52,900 nucleotides of DNA from Microvirga aerophila (GTDB lineage: Bacteria; Pseudomonadota; Alphaproteobacteria; Rhizobiales; Beijerinckiaceae): positions 1 to 52,900 of the forward strand of contig NZ_QOIO01000039.1 of NCBI RefSeq assembly GCF_003332305.1, in the 5' to 3' direction. Each line of letters begins with the position of its first letter. Within the stretch, counting starts at the first letter, position 1. A program made the position numbers and the translations under genes. The notes beneath the pieces were generated by a model. It did not search any database, was not told the DNA's origin, and was given only the letters and a program-made list of their open reading frames with translations. Of this stretch, positions 16,337 to 25,247 are shown in pieces.

Positions 16337-17713
16337 TCACCGTTTCTTGGCAGCCTTTGCCTTCTCGCGGAACGAGCCAGCCCATTCCTCTTTCACGACT
16401 TGGCGACTGCGACCCAGGGCCAGCGCATCGTCAGTCACATTCTCCGTAATCACCGAACCGGAGCCGACGAACGCGCCCTTCCCGATTGTGATCGGGGCGA
16501 CCAAGGACGAATTGGAGCCGATGAAGGCCCCTTCGCCGATTTCGGTGCGGTATTTGCCGAAGCCATCGTAGTTGCAGGTGATGGTGCCGGCCCCAATGTT
16601 GACCTCCGCCCCCACGCTGGCGTCGCCGAGATAGGTCAGATGGCTTACCTTCGCTCCGGCTCCGACGTCTGTATTCTTGATTTCGACGAAATTACCGACC
16701 TTCGCCTTCGGGCCAACCGATGCTCCAGGCCGCAAGCGGGCGAATGGACCAATCCTTGCGTCTGCCGCGATATGCGTCCTCTCCAGGTGGCTGAAGCTGT
16801 GGATCACCGTACGGTCCTCAACGACCACGCCGGGGCCGAAGACCACGTGCGGCTCGACCACCACATCACGGCCCAGCTGGGTGTCGTGGCTCAGGAAGAC
16901 CGTCTCCGGCGCCACAAGCGTCACTCCTGACAACATGACGTTACGACGCAATCTCTCCTGGATCATGTGCTCAGCCATGGCGAGCTGCATCCGATCGTTG
17001 ATGCCGTGCACCTCTTGCTCAGACACGATCACAGCCGCCGTGCGATACCCGAGCCGCCGCGCGATGTTCACGGCGTCCGTCAGATAATATTCGGCCTGTG
17101 CGTTCTTCGTTTCGATCCTGTCCAGGATTGTCAGAGCCACATCCCCGCGGAGAGCCATCAAGCCTCCATTGCACAGGGTAATCGCGCGCTCTTCCTCGCT
17201 CGCATCCTTGTGTTCGCGGATATGGAGCAGCTCATCCCCGGACATGACGAAGCGGCCATACCCAGTGGGATTGCGGGCCTCGAACCCGAGTCCGACCACG
17301 GCGGCCCCATTGGCAAGGGGCTCCCGCAGCTTGGCGAGCGTGTCAGGGGTGACGAGGGGCGTGTCTGCGTAAACGACGATGATGTCGTCCGGCTCCCGCT
17401 CCAACGCCTCCCGGGCGCTCAGCACGGCGTGGCCCGTGCCACGTCGTTCCCGTTGCACGAACGCCCGGGCACCCGGGATGATCTTGTGAGCCTCCGTGGC
17501 GACATCCTCCCGGTCCGGTCCGATCACCACCGCGACCTCGGTCGCCCCCGCAGACATGACGGTCGCCATGACGTGCCCCAGCATCGAACGGTTGGCGATC
17601 TCGTGCAGGACCTTGGGCTTGTTGGATTTCATCCGCGTGCCCTCGCCGGCGGCCAGAACGACTGCAAGGCAGCTGCGGGCCGAGCCCTGAACAGGAGAAA
17701 CAGATGAGGTCAT
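16337..17713 (-). CDS. glmU: Bifunctional UDP-GlcNAc pyrophosphorylase / glucosamine-1-phosphate N-acetyltransferase
   Basis: GlmU makes UDP-N-acetylglucosamine in two steps: acetylation of glucosamine-1-phosphate by the C-terminal domain and uridylyl transfer by the N-terminal domain. The 458-residue length is standard. The N-terminal domain (about 1-240) has LAAGEGTRMKS followed by KPKVLHEI, QRERRGTGHAVL, YADTPLVTPDTL and NGGLMALRGD. The C-terminal left-handed beta-helix (about 255-440) has the hexapeptide repeats, the FARLRPGASVGPKAKVGNFVEIKN-type acceptor region and GAGTITCNYDG. It is cytoplasmic. It follows glmS by 136 bases on the same strand, so the two may form an operon feeding peptidoglycan, LPS and exopolysaccharide synthesis. 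The gene looks intact. Confidence 0.97.
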   Translation of the reverse strand: MTSSVSPVQGSARSCLAVVLAAGEGTRMKSNKPKVLHEIANRSMLGHVMATVMSAGATEVAVVIGPDREDVATEAHKIIPGARAFVQRERRGTGHAVLSAREALEREPDDIIVVYADTPLVTPDTLAKLREPLANGAAVVGLGFEARNPTGYGRFVMSGDELLHIREHKDASEEERAITLCNGGLMALRGDVALTILDRIETKNAQAEYYLTDAVNIARRLGYRTAAVIVSEQEVHGINDRMQLAMAEHMIQERLRRNVMLSGVTLVAPETVFLSHDTQLGRDVVVEPHVVFGPGVVVEDRTVIHSFSHLERTHIAADARIGPFARLRPGASVGPKAKVGNFVEIKNTDVGAGAKVSHLTYLGDASVGAEVNIGAGTITCNYDGFGKYRTEIGEGAFIGSNSSLVAPITIGKGAFVGSGSVITENVTDDALALGRSRQVVKEEWAGSFREKAKAAKKR

Positions 17714-17849
17714 CAGTGATGAGGCCTTTGTTGCGCAGGGCCAGGAGCCCGGTTAGCGCCCGGCATGTGAGGTCCACAAGGGAGCGCTCGGGCACGGGAG
17801 CAACTCTTTCTCGGATCGAGTGACATGAAACGTTAGTGGCAGGTTAGCG

Positions 17850-19676
17850 TCACTCGACTGTCACGGATTTTGCGAGATTACGTGGCTGGTCTACGTCTTT
17901 GCCCATGACGACGGCCGTGTGATAGGCGAGCAGCTGGATCGGAATGGAGTGGACGATGGGCGCCACGACAGGGTGGGCCGACGGCATCACGATGGTCGCC
18001 ATTGTGTCGAGCCCCGTCTCGAGGGCTCCCTTCTCATCCGTGATGAGAATGATTCTCCCACCGCGTGCAGCCACTTCCTGCATGTTCGAGACAGTCTTCT
18101 CGAAGACCGGATCATGGGGCGCAATCACGATGACCGGCATGGTCTCGTCGATCAGCGCGATCGGACCATGCTTCAACTCACCCGCCGCGTAGCCTTCAGC
18201 GTGAATGTAGGAAATTTCCTTGAGCTTCAGGGCGCCTTCCAGTGCCAGGGGATAGGACGTGCCGCGCCCCAGATAGAGGACGTCCTTGGCCTTCGAGAGC
18301 TCGCGAGCGAGCACCTCGATTTGGTGCTCGCACTTCATCGCCTCGCTCATCAGGCCGGGCACGCCGATCAGCGCGGTAACCAACTCTTTTTCGGCGTCTT
18401 CTGAGAGTGTTCCGCGGGCGCGGCCGGCCGCTATGGCAAGGCAGAGGAGCACAGAAAGCTGGCAGGTGAAGGCTTTTGTGGATGCCACGCCGACCTCAAC
18501 TCCTGCGAGGGTTGGGGCTACAACCGAGCTTTCCCGGGCCATCGTCGACGTCGGCACATTGACGACCGACACTGTGTGCTGCCCATGCGCGGCTGCATAG
18601 CGCAGCGACGCCAGCGTATCGGCTGTTTCGCCGGACTGGGACACGAAGAGCGCAAGGCTGCCCGGCTCGAGGGGAGCCTCCCGATAGCGGAACTCCGAGG
18701 CCACATCGATCTCAACGGGAACACGGGCTAGGCGCTCAAACCAGTATTTCGAAATCAGCCCGGCCAGGTAGGCGGTTCCACAGGCCGAGATCGATACCCG
18801 TTGCAAATTTTTGAAGTCGAAAGGCAGGTCAAAGGGAAGCTCGATGCGGCCGGCGCTGAAATTCACATAGTGAGCGAGAGTCCGGCCGACGACTTCGGGC
18901 TGTTCATGGATCTCCTTGGCCATGAAGTGGCGATGGTTGCCCTTGTCCGCCAGGAACGAGCCAGTGGGGATTTTGTGGAGCGGACGGTGAACGTTCTGCC
19001 CCGACGCGTCGTGGATCTCGACACCCTTGCGGCGAAGTAGGGCGCAATCGCCGTCCTCCAGATAGGAGATTTCGTCGGTGAAAGGCGCCAGCGCGAGGGC
19101 GTCCGAGCCCAGGAACATCTCGCCATCACCATAGCCGATCGCCAGAGGAGCCCCGTGGCGGGCGCCGATCAGCAGGTCTTCCTCTCCGGAAAACAGAAAG
19201 CCTAAGGCAAATGCCCCACGCAGGCGCGGCAGCGTCACCGCGACCGCCTCAATCGGCGGGCGGCCCTGCCGCATCTCATAGGTGACGAGCTGGGCCACGA
19301 CCTCCGTATCGGTCTCTGTTTCGAACACGATGCCTTTGGTCTCAAGGTCGGTCTTCAGCTCGCGGAAGTTCTCGATGATGCCGTTATGGACCACTGCCAG
19401 CTTGTCGGTCGCATGGGGGTGAGCGTTGGTTTCGTTGGGCTTGCCGTGGGTGGCCCAGCGCGTATGCCCGATGCCGATGGTTCCGGACAGGGGGGTCTGC
19501 GAAAGCTTCTGCTCCAGGTTGCGCAGCTTTCCCTCAGCTCTGCGGCGCTCAATTTGGCCGTTTTTCAGGGTCGCGACGCCGGCGGAATCATAGCCACGAT
19601 ACTCAAGCCGCGTGAGGGCTTTCACAACCAACGGCGTCACCGAGGTGTTGCCCAGAATACCAACAATTCCGCACAT
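17850..19676 (-). CDS. glmS: Glutamine-fructose-6-phosphate aminotransferase (isomerizing)
   Basis: GlmS converts fructose-6-phosphate and glutamine to glucosamine-6-phosphate, the entry step to UDP-GlcNAc. The start at 19676 gives MCGIVGILG, so that Cys becomes the N-terminal nucleophile after Met removal; an ATG at 19685 would add three residues and block this. The glutaminase domain (about 1-240) has HTRWATHGKPNETNAHPH. Two SIS isomerase domains follow, with SACGTAYLAG, FVSQSGETADTLASLR and KDVLYLGRGTSYPLALEGAL. The protein ends in the canonical NLAKSVTVE. The 608-residue length is normal. It precedes glmU. No glmS ribozyme-like leader is evident, as expected outside Firmicutes. Confidence 0.97.
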   Translation of the reverse strand: MCGIVGILGNTSVTPLVVKALTRLEYRGYDSAGVATLKNGQIERRRAEGKLRNLEQKLSQTPLSGTIGIGHTRWATHGKPNETNAHPHATDKLAVVHNGIIENFRELKTDLETKGIVFETETDTEVVAQLVTYEMRQGRPPIEAVAVTLPRLRGAFALGFLFSGEEDLLIGARHGAPLAIGYGDGEMFLGSDALALAPFTDEISYLEDGDCALLRRKGVEIHDASGQNVHRPLHKIPTGSFLADKGNHRHFMAKEIHEQPEVVGRTLAHYVNFSAGRIELPFDLPFDFKNLQRVSISACGTAYLAGLISKYWFERLARVPVEIDVASEFRYREAPLEPGSLALFVSQSGETADTLASLRYAAAHGQHTVSVVNVPTSTMARESSVVAPTLAGVEVGVASTKAFTCQLSVLLCLAIAAGRARGTLSEDAEKELVTALIGVPGLMSEAMKCEHQIEVLARELSKAKDVLYLGRGTSYPLALEGALKLKEISYIHAEGYAAGELKHGPIALIDETMPVIVIAPHDPVFEKTVSNMQEVAARGGRIILITDEKGALETGLDTMATIVMPSAHPVVAPIVHSIPIQLLAYHTAVVMGKDVDQPRNLAKSVTVE

Positions 19677-20112
19677 GTGGTCCATGCCCTAAGTTAAGCG
19701 TATTTTCCTGAATTAAGTTAATTAGCCAATACGCCGTTGCGCCTGAAATCAACTCTTCAAATGCAGTAGCTCCGATGGCTGGAGACCATGGGGTGGCGCA
19801 TAGCCGACACGCTGACGTCGCGCTCCAGGCCTCCCTCTCGGCGTGTGGTTGGTCTGGCTGCTGGCGATTGTGACGGATGGCGCCAGCGGACGCCCACTCT
19901 ACCCCATTGTCCAGGAAATGAACTGAAGGCCAGCCTACTCGAAAACCTCTATCAGAGCGGGGTTGGTTAGAGCGCTCTCGGGATCAGGGTAAGGAACAGT
20001 TCGAGTACCCGAAGCAGCCTCGGCCATCTTGGGTGGTGATGGTATCGCGAGCCGGCTGGCGTCATAGCGCTGGGCGACCCGGCAACACCCGCGCCCTCCA
20101 TACCCACTTCGC
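19677..20112. other. Intergenic region upstream of glmS, with a short dispersed repeat
   Basis: The glmS promoter should lie close to 19690-19760. Further left-to-right, 19985-20050 carries a sequence similar to 30545-30620, including an exact TTGGGTGGTGATGGTA core. Otherwise no gene was recognised. Confidence 0.35.
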
Positions 20113-20364
20113 TCAGGATGCTGAGCTTATCCCCGCGCGACCACCGTCGCCAGCGCTCGGAGGCTTGAATTGCAGGGAGTTCAGGAAATCACGGAGCGCG
20201 CGAAACCGTACATCCTCGATTTGAGAGTTTTCGCCAGCTCTGCATCGTTCTGCTTCGAGGCAATGAGCCAGCAGCATGGGCGTGTAGGGGTTTGGAGCCG
20301 GAATATCGTAAGCCAGCTTCTTTACTTCTTGGATGAATTCATCAATCCAGTCGTTGTCGGGCAT
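20113..20364 (-). CDS. Small hypothetical protein
   Basis: The 83-residue product starts MPDNDWIDEFIQEVKKLAYD and has an amphipathic helix followed by a NPYTPMLLAHCLEAERCRAG segment and a Gly/Ser-rich tail. ATG 20364 is preferred over a GTG nine bases upstream because AGG lies at a suitable distance before it. No family is recognised. The gene lies between glmS and a ParDE locus. The protein-like composition argues that it is real, but there is no further support. Confidence 0.45.
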   Translation of the reverse strand: MPDNDWIDEFIQEVKKLAYDIPAPNPYTPMLLAHCLEAERCRAGENSQIEDVRFRALRDFLNSLQFKPPSAGDGGRAGISSAS

Positions 20365-20752
20365 GAGCGCCACCTGAACATAAGCTTGAGCTCACGTATA
20401 ACAGAAGGTCGCATAAGCTTATATTCAGCCAGAATAGTTACCTACGAACGGCGCGAGTCCCGTCGGCCTTGGCCGCCCAGTCGCCAAACTCTCGGCGCCT
20501 GGGGCGAGGAAGCAAGGCTCCAACCATCGATTTGCACGTCACGGACTTCCGAACAGATGCAGGGACGCGAGTTTCTGAGCCGCTGAAGGAAGCGAACAGC
20601 CAGCGTTCGAAGGACTGCAGCTTTAGGCCAGCACACATCTGTCGGGAGCCTGGAGGTCCGGATGAGGAGCGGACGTTGAGAACGTCTGACTCGGTTCAGG
20701 TCATTTCGGTGGGACGAAACTGGGTGCCTTTGATTGAGGCTGAACGAAAGGC

Positions 20753-21066
20753 TCACAATCCGAAGTCATCTCGAAATCGATCGATCTGATGCATACGCTC
20801 ATGCAGGATCGTCACGATGCCGATGTCACCATTGCTGAGCTTCCGCCAGTAGACGAAGTGCCGCTCATAGCGGAAAAGTAACCGTCAACCCCAAACTCGG
20901 CCGGCACTGGGCGTGACATCACCTTATGCGTTTCAATCTTGCTAAAAGCTTCACACAGCTCGGTGATAGAGCGCTCAGCCTATTTGTCGCCCTAGTGGTC
21001 GCGCGTATAGCGGAAAATTTCGTCGATGCGATGAGACGCTGCCTCTTGGATGCGGACAGACGCCAT
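20753..21066 (-). pseudogene. Inactivated ParE/RelE-type toxin, copy 2
   Basis: Read from an ATG at 21066, the frame encodes MASVRIQEAASHRIDEIFRY and TRDH, the start of a ParE toxin. It then meets two in-frame TAG codons within five codons, and after GVDGYF loses one T from a run relative to copy 1 (13561-13758), shifting the frame for the remaining 40 codons (…YWRKLSNGDIGIVTILHERM in the shifted frame). The antitoxin gene upstream (21079-21327) is intact. Three independent lesions make this toxin dead beyond doubt. Confidence 0.85.
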
Positions 21067-21078
21067 TCCGCCCTATGC

Positions 21079-21327
21079 CTAGTTGCGCGCAATGACTTCG
21101 GCCGCTGCGAGCGGTTGATAGGATGCCTCGGGCGCTGCGAAGGCTCGTGCCAGCTCCGCCTTAAGCCGCTCGAACGCTTCCTGCTCGACCCGCTCCTTGT
21201 CGCGGCGGATCAGGTCGCGAATGTACCCGCTGACATTCTCGTAGGATCCGGTCTCGCCGACATGGGCGGCGACGAAGTCGCTCAGCGCACCGCTAAGCCG
21301 GACCGTCATCGTTGTGGTGCGGGACAT
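21079..21327 (-). CDS. ParD-like ribbon-helix-helix antitoxin
   Basis: The 82-residue protein starts MSRTTTMTVRLSGALSDFVA, the RHH strand and helix of ParD/CopG antitoxins, with GSYENVSGYIRDLIRRDKER completing the fold and linking to the toxin-binding helix (EQEAFERLKAELARAFAAPE). The start is preceded by GAGGAG at the right distance. The cognate ParE gene starts 13 bases downstream but is destroyed. The antitoxin may persist as an orphan regulator or as a neutraliser of a related toxin elsewhere. Confidence 0.85.
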   Translation of the reverse strand: MSRTTTMTVRLSGALSDFVAAHVGETGSYENVSGYIRDLIRRDKERVEQEAFERLKAELARAFAAPEASYQPLAAAEVIARN

Positions 21328-21470
21328 CGTGGTGTCTCCTCGGACTGTTAAGTATCCAATATGACCAGAAATGAATACAAAAAAGGTATCAACCTGCCGT
21401 TTGAACCAGCCAGCTTTGCCAGCCGAGGAGGTGGTGCTGGTGGCGTTTGCTGCCGAGTTCCGGCAATAAT

Positions 21471-21545
21471 GACTGATCCACAGTCCGAAGCGGCGCAGGC
21501 CTCGTCAAAGGCTTTGATGGCCTTGTTGCGGCGCGAGAGCGCCAA
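21471..21545 (-). pseudogene. C-terminal relic of the RSTGPRT-type hypothetical family
   Basis: The minus strand encodes ALSRRNKAIKAFDEACAASD followed by CG, which matches the end of the protein at 27639-28214 (HSRRDKAIKVFEELREAAAN). Only the last 25 residues are left. A second such relic lies at 26399-26446. Confidence 0.55.
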
Positions 21546-21765
21546 GCCTCATCCCGATATACCCTCTGTTAGCACACCTCCGGCTTTTAGAGAAAATCTG
21601 AGATCCCGTCCAAGTGTTGCAAATGGGCGGAGGTTGTAAACCTTTGATTGAAGAACGTTGAACGTGCTAATAAACGGACTTCGGCCCAGTCGCGTTACCC
21701 CATAGCTCTCTGGGTAAATCGGCCAAAGGCCAGTAGTCCATGATCCGTGAGGGAGCCTTTGCCCC

Positions 21766-22464
21766 ATGAGCACCACCCGCCGTTTTCTGCTCGCCTCTTC
21801 CCTGGCGCGGCTGATTGAGAAGGAGAGGGGAGGCCACCGTGTGATTGAAGGCTACTTTCCCATACACGCTGACCGAAGCGCCTTTGTTCAGGTCACAGGG
21901 CAGGCAGGCAGCCTGGTTTTGGTCACCTCCGGACCCAGTGGGGTGAGGAACGAGCCTACAGAACTCCCCCAATCTCAGGCCGAGGCTCTCCTTGATGTCA
22001 CAGCAGGGCGGGTGGAGTATCTGCGCTCTGATCTGTCGATCGGAACACGCGACGTTCAAATCCGCCGCTTTACCGTGCCCAGCCCTTTCGATCTGATCTC
22101 AGTCGAGTTCGAGCGTGAGACAGAAGCCCAGGACTTTCACCCGCTGCCATGGTTCGGACCGGAGGTTTCCGCTGAGGCGTCCTACGAGACCAGCAGGCTC
22201 GCTTTCGAGGGATTGTCTGCAGTGCCTCAGGTCCTCGTCTCGGATGCCGCCCTCAACAGCCTGCTCGATACTCTGGAAAATCGCTTCGGCTCTTCGTCCC
22301 ACCTGATCCCAGCGGAGCCGAAGTCTGCTTCTTGGACGCCGGCTCCGTCCTCGGTGAGTGAGGCCTCGGCACCGGCGAACCTTGAGGAGGATGTTGACGA
22401 TCTTGGGATTGAGGACAGCGTGATCCGCGAGTTGGCGCGCTCACTCAGGCCTCGGCCTCAATAG
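21766..22464 (+). CDS. Degenerate CYTH-domain-like protein, copy 2
   Basis: The 232-residue paralog of the protein at 5922 shares its whole layout: MSTTRRFLLASSLARLIEKE, RVIEGYFPIHADRSAFVQV, QAEALLDVTAGRVEYLRS, PFDLISVEFERETEAQDF, then PLPWFGPEVSAEASYETSRL and the C-terminal IEDSVIRELARSLR. The order of strands and the PWFGPEV block suggest a CYTH fold, with RRFLL standing where active family members have the ExERKFLV signature. Lack of the ExExK acids argues against classical triphosphatase or adenylate cyclase activity. The acidic linker and basic C-terminal helix are unusual additions. No partner gene is adjacent. Confidence 0.6.
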   Translation: MSTTRRFLLASSLARLIEKERGGHRVIEGYFPIHADRSAFVQVTGQAGSLVLVTSGPSGVRNEPTELPQSQAEALLDVTAGRVEYLRSDLSIGTRDVQIRRFTVPSPFDLISVEFERETEAQDFHPLPWFGPEVSAEASYETSRLAFEGLSAVPQVLVSDAALNSLLDTLENRFGSSSHLIPAEPKSASWTPAPSSVSEASAPANLEEDVDDLGIEDSVIRELARSLRPRPQ

Positions 22465-22813
22465 GGAATCCTGACCCTGGCGCGGTCGTGCCAGGTTGAG
22501 CATGCAATGCGGATGCTGATCTGGCTGCACACCCGGGAGATCATCGCGGTCCACTCTCCTGGGATAGGGGTCGCCCAAGCTTCCTCGCCGGATTCGCTAC
22601 ACGGATCGTCCGCTTAGCCGAGGCAGCCCGGCCGCGCCACTCCGCAGCACACCGTTTTCGGCGCCAGTTGCCGGGATAGTCAGAGTGGGGGCTCTTTGCA
22701 CGCATCAGGAGCGGGAGGCTTGGGGCCGAGCTGCCCCATCCTTACTCTGTAGCTTGCATACGAGGGGCCATTGGTCAGGCTGCTCCACCAACCGACGGTT
22801 TACATCAACGGGC
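22465..22813. other. Intergenic region without a recognised gene
   Basis: No gene, repeat or RNA was recognised in these 350 bases. Confidence 0.35.
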
Positions 22814-22942
22814 TCAGAGCGGGGTCACCTTCGGCACCCCGCGTGGCTGAACCTTCCAGTTCTCAGGCCAATAGCCGGCCCGCTCGATGAGGCCAACGCC
22901 GAGGGCCGCCATGGTCGCGACGGCATAGATCGTCAGCTCCAT
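22814..22942 (-). CDS. 42-residue single-span membrane protein candidate
   Basis: A minus-strand ATG at 22942 opens a 42-codon frame with an N-terminal hydrophobic segment (LTIYAVATMAALGVGLIERA) and a short polar tail (GYWPENWKVQPRGVPKVTPL). The layout is that of a small inner-membrane protein with the tail in the periplasm or cytoplasm. The ribosome binding site is poor and no family is recognised. It lies just downstream of the VapBC operon on the same strand. Confidence 0.35.
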   Translation of the reverse strand: MELTIYAVATMAALGVGLIERAGYWPENWKVQPRGVPKVTPL

Positions 22943-23044
22943 GCGGGAGAGGCGCCGTCTGGACAACGGCTAGAGCCAAAATGTGAGGCGAACGAACGGG
23001 TCCATAAACCTATAGTTATGCAACAGAGTATCGTTAAAGCTGCG

Positions 23045-23461
23045 CTATCCCCTGGCCCAGTTTTCGATCTTGAGGCCTTCCACCCTCTGGAACTCGCTCT
23101 CGTTGTTTGTGACAACCGTCAACCCAACGCTCTTGGCATGGGCAGCAATCCAGAGGTCATTGTTGCCGATGAGCTCACCCCGGACCGCAAGATCGCTGCG
23201 GATGGCCCCATAGGTCTTCGCCACATCAATGGCTACTGGCAAGACCGGGATCAGCGCGATGAGTTCCTGCAAGACCGCCATCGCCTTGTCGGGATTGGGG
23301 CTCTTGCGCACCCCGTAGATCAGTTCGCCGTAGGTGATGACGGAGATGGCTGTTGAGCCGGGGGCGAGGGCTTTAAAGCGCTCCAGGACGCCTTGAGGCC
23401 GCTCCCGGCGAATGTAGATGCAGATGTTCGTGTCGAGGAGATAGCTGGCTGCTGCCATCAA
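23045..23461 (-). CDS. vapC: VapC PIN-domain ribonuclease toxin
   Basis: The 138-residue PIN protein has all expected motifs: YLLDTNICIYI (first Asp), ISVITYGELIYGV (Glu), IGNNDLWIAAHA (Asp) and VVTNNESEFQRV near the end. It should cleave tRNA or rRNA at specific sites when freed. Its start overlaps the end of the antitoxin gene by four bases (ATGA, 23458-23461). There is no damage, so the pair seems functional. Confidence 0.93.
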   Translation of the reverse strand: MMAAASYLLDTNICIYIRRERPQGVLERFKALAPGSTAISVITYGELIYGVRKSPNPDKAMAVLQELIALIPVLPVAIDVAKTYGAIRSDLAVRGELIGNNDLWIAAHAKSVGLTVVTNNESEFQRVEGLKIENWARG

Positions 23462-23676
23462 AGGCCCTCGCGCTCTTGCGGAGGAGCGTCCTCGCGGTCG
23501 AAGCTGGGAAGATCGCAGAGGAGCTCGAACGCACGGGTGAGATCCTTGGTCTTCTCGCGCAGGACGATCTCGTCCCCACGACGGAAGATTTCAACCTCGT
23601 CGCTGTTGAAGCGAAACTGCTTTGGCAGCCTGACAGCTTGGCTGTTGCCGGACTGGAAAACCTTGGCCGTCGTCAT
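23458..23676 (-). CDS. vapB: VapB-type antitoxin (SpoVT/AbrB swapped-hairpin)
   Basis: The 72-residue protein opens with MTTAKVFQSGNSQAVRLPKQ, the AbrB-like fold of VapB/MazE antitoxins; its acidic C-terminus (LCDLPSFDREDAPPQ) should bind the toxin. ATG 23676 is chosen, with GGAGG just upstream; an in-frame start at 23700 would lengthen the N-terminus. An 8-base palindrome GTATATAC at 23701-23708 lies in the promoter region and is a likely operator. Confidence 0.92.
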   Translation of the reverse strand: MTTAKVFQSGNSQAVRLPKQFRFNSDEVEIFRRGDEIVLREKTKDLTRAFELLCDLPSFDREDAPPQEREGL

Positions 23677-23884
23677 CGGAGCCTCCGTAGATACGATCAA
23701 GTATATACAGTGTCTCGAGATCGTTTCAAGCCCGTGGTCTCAACTGGCCAAACATGTCACCCGCATAACACCAGGAAGCAAGCGAGGTGGTGATCATCAA
23801 TGCTTTGGGAGGATGCTCGTGTTCCGACTCCAACGTTTCGATCCCGCTTCGCCTGGGCAGATCGGTCGGACATGTCGATCCTCA

Positions 23885-24592
23885 TCAGTGCAATGTGGGG
23901 TTACCGCAGCACCGCTTGTATTTCTTTCCGGATCCGCAGGGGCACGGATCATTGCGTCCGATTTTGGGAACGGTGCGGCGGTAGGTGGATGATCCACCCG
24001 TGAACACTGGGTGCATTCGTCGGAGTGGCTCAAAGTAGCGATAAATCGCCGTGACTCCAGCAGCGGCACCTGCGATGAGGTGCTCGCGCCGCTCCGCATC
24101 CACAGGCTCCTGATAAGGCCGCATGGTTGGATCGGGGTCGTGCTCATGGGCCAGCGCCAAGATCGGCACGAGCCAGCCACCATGATCTTCATCATCCAGG
24201 AGCTCGGCCCAGTCCTCTCGTCGCAATGCCATGCCGCGCCTGAACCCTTGCGCCCAGTCGTTCGCGTGGGCGATGCCGTGATCGTCCTCGAGCAGCAACG
24301 GCAAAAACACGTCACCGGATTGCAGCGTACCCGCAATGACGCTCCAATGGCGCATGATGAGATCCAGGAACTCATTGAGTTGCTGCTGGCTCGCGAAGGC
24401 CTCCTCGTCGGCCATTTCGCTTCCCCAAATCTCGGACAGGTACTCGCTCGGGTGAACCCGGGAGGGGCCGCAGATGAGGGCAGCAAAGAAGCCATCGAGT
24501 TCTTCCAAATTCATCGCGTGCTCACTGCGGAACCGGTTGAGAACATACGACACGCGGTCGTACTCGGCGTCTGTCAGGGGCCTTGCATTCAT
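23885..24592 (-). CDS. UPF0149 (YecA/YgfB)-family protein with C-terminal SEC-C motif
   Basis: The 235-residue protein has the YecA/YgfB helical domain (about 1-190: [40 protein letters not shown]) and ends in a SEC-C zinc-binding motif, [20 protein letters not shown], the same metal-binding tail as in SecA. Such proteins are widespread in Proteobacteria; their function is poorly known and may involve ribosome or SecA-like contacts. ATG 24592 ([14 protein letters not shown]) fits the family start better than the longer frame from 24652. It stands alone between two TA loci. Confidence 0.85.
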   Translation of the reverse strand: MNARPLTDAEYDRVSYVLNRFRSEHAMNLEELDGFFAALICGPSRVHPSEYLSEIWGSEMADEEAFASQQQLNEFLDLIMRHWSVIAGTLQSGDVFLPLLLEDDHGIAHANDWAQGFRRGMALRREDWAELLDDEDHGGWLVPILALAHEHDPDPTMRPYQEPVDAERREHLIAGAAAGVTAIYRYFEPLRRMHPVFTGGSSTYRRTVPKIGRNDPCPCGSGKKYKRCCGNPTLH

Positions 24593-24724
24593 ATGGTGCC
24601 TCGTCTCATGGTCTCGCCAGGGTAAAGCTCTGTTAAGGCCGCCTCGTGTCAAACTCTAGCATGCCGGTGCTCATTCTCACCTCGTGCGAGCGGATGTGCT
24701 GAGAACGCCTGCAACGGAAGCTCT

Positions 24725-24866
24725 CTAAAGGAATGGCTTCAAGCAGTCGTGAATTGCTGCTTCAAGGCCCGCAACAGACGTGAAGATGCCGCGGCGGATC
24801 CGCTCTGTCGTAATCAGGCCAAAGAAGCGCTCAGCAGAACAGTCGTGCCAACGAAGGTGTCGTGGC
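24725..24866 (-). pseudogene. C-terminal relic of an IS630-type transposase
   Basis: The minus strand encodes AERFFGLITTERIRRGIFTS, VAGLEAAIHDCLKPF, which is the end of IS630-family transposases (the ERFFSEITTKRIRRGVF segment with the last catalytic Glu). The rest of the gene is gone. Its upstream end abuts the truncated vapC stub at 24895-24954, suggesting that the insertion or its later decay cut the toxin gene. Confidence 0.65.
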
Positions 24867-24894
24867 TCCCAATAAGCGTTTTGGCTTTTGGCGA

Positions 24895-24954
24895 TTATCC
24901 AGGATAGTCTCCCGTCAGGCACCGGACGATTATATGAGTATCAATCGCAAACAT
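24895..24954 (-). pseudogene. vapC stub truncated beside the IS630 relic
   Basis: Nineteen codons (MFAIDTHIIVRCLTGDYPG) match the start of the intact VapC at 26791 (MLAIDTNVIVRYLTADHPV) and then end in a stop, where IS630-like sequence begins. The start overlaps the antitoxin gene by 14 bases, exactly as in the intact pair. More than 80 percent of the toxin is missing. Confidence 0.8.
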
Positions 24955-25192
24955 GTCGCTGGTCGGCTTCAGCGATGATGCTGGCCTCCATCTCTTCAAG
25001 TGTCTTGGGTTGTCCCTTGGAGGACAGTGATCCAAAGACGTCCTCCGGCAGGGTAGAAGCAAACAGCGGGGCTGCCTGCAGCAGCACGCCGTCGGGCGTG
25101 TCTTCGACAATCAAGCGTGTTCCAGAGCCCCAGCGCCGTTGCTGCCGGATCGACTTCGGGAGGATGTCTTGTCCCTTGGTCGAGACGCTCAT
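24941..25192 (-). CDS. AbrB-type antitoxin, orphaned by loss of its VapC
   Basis: The 83-residue protein (MSVSTKGQDILPKSIRQQRR, then VEDTPDGVLLQAAPLFAST and ASIIAEADQRH) is a close paralog of the antitoxin at 26529 (about three quarters identical by eye). The paralog's N-terminal residues are encoded here too (TTKAGRLT) but without a start codon in that position, so initiation probably uses the ATG at 25192. Its toxin is reduced to a stub. It is oriented opposite to the intact pair 1.3 kb away. Confidence 0.75.
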   Translation of the reverse strand: MSVSTKGQDILPKSIRQQRRWGSGTRLIVEDTPDGVLLQAAPLFASTLPEDVFGSLSSKGQPKTLEEMEASIIAEADQRHVCD

Positions 25193-25247
25193 CGTGAGCC
25201 GCCCGGCCTTTGTCGTCGGATGAGGGTGGGGTTCCGACAGTCGCGGG

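Noticed and set aside
16400..17707. Long plus-strand frames opposite glmU, up to 246 codons
   Set aside because: They mirror the GC-rich codon structure of glmU, have no family motifs, and glmU itself is unmistakable.
22685..23356. Plus-strand frame of 223 codons across the VapC gene
   Set aside because: It is antisense to vapC and random in composition.
23797..24625. Alternative frames of over 200 codons on both strands over the SEC-C protein
   Set aside because: Only the frame 23885-24592 carries the UPF0149 and SEC-C motifs.
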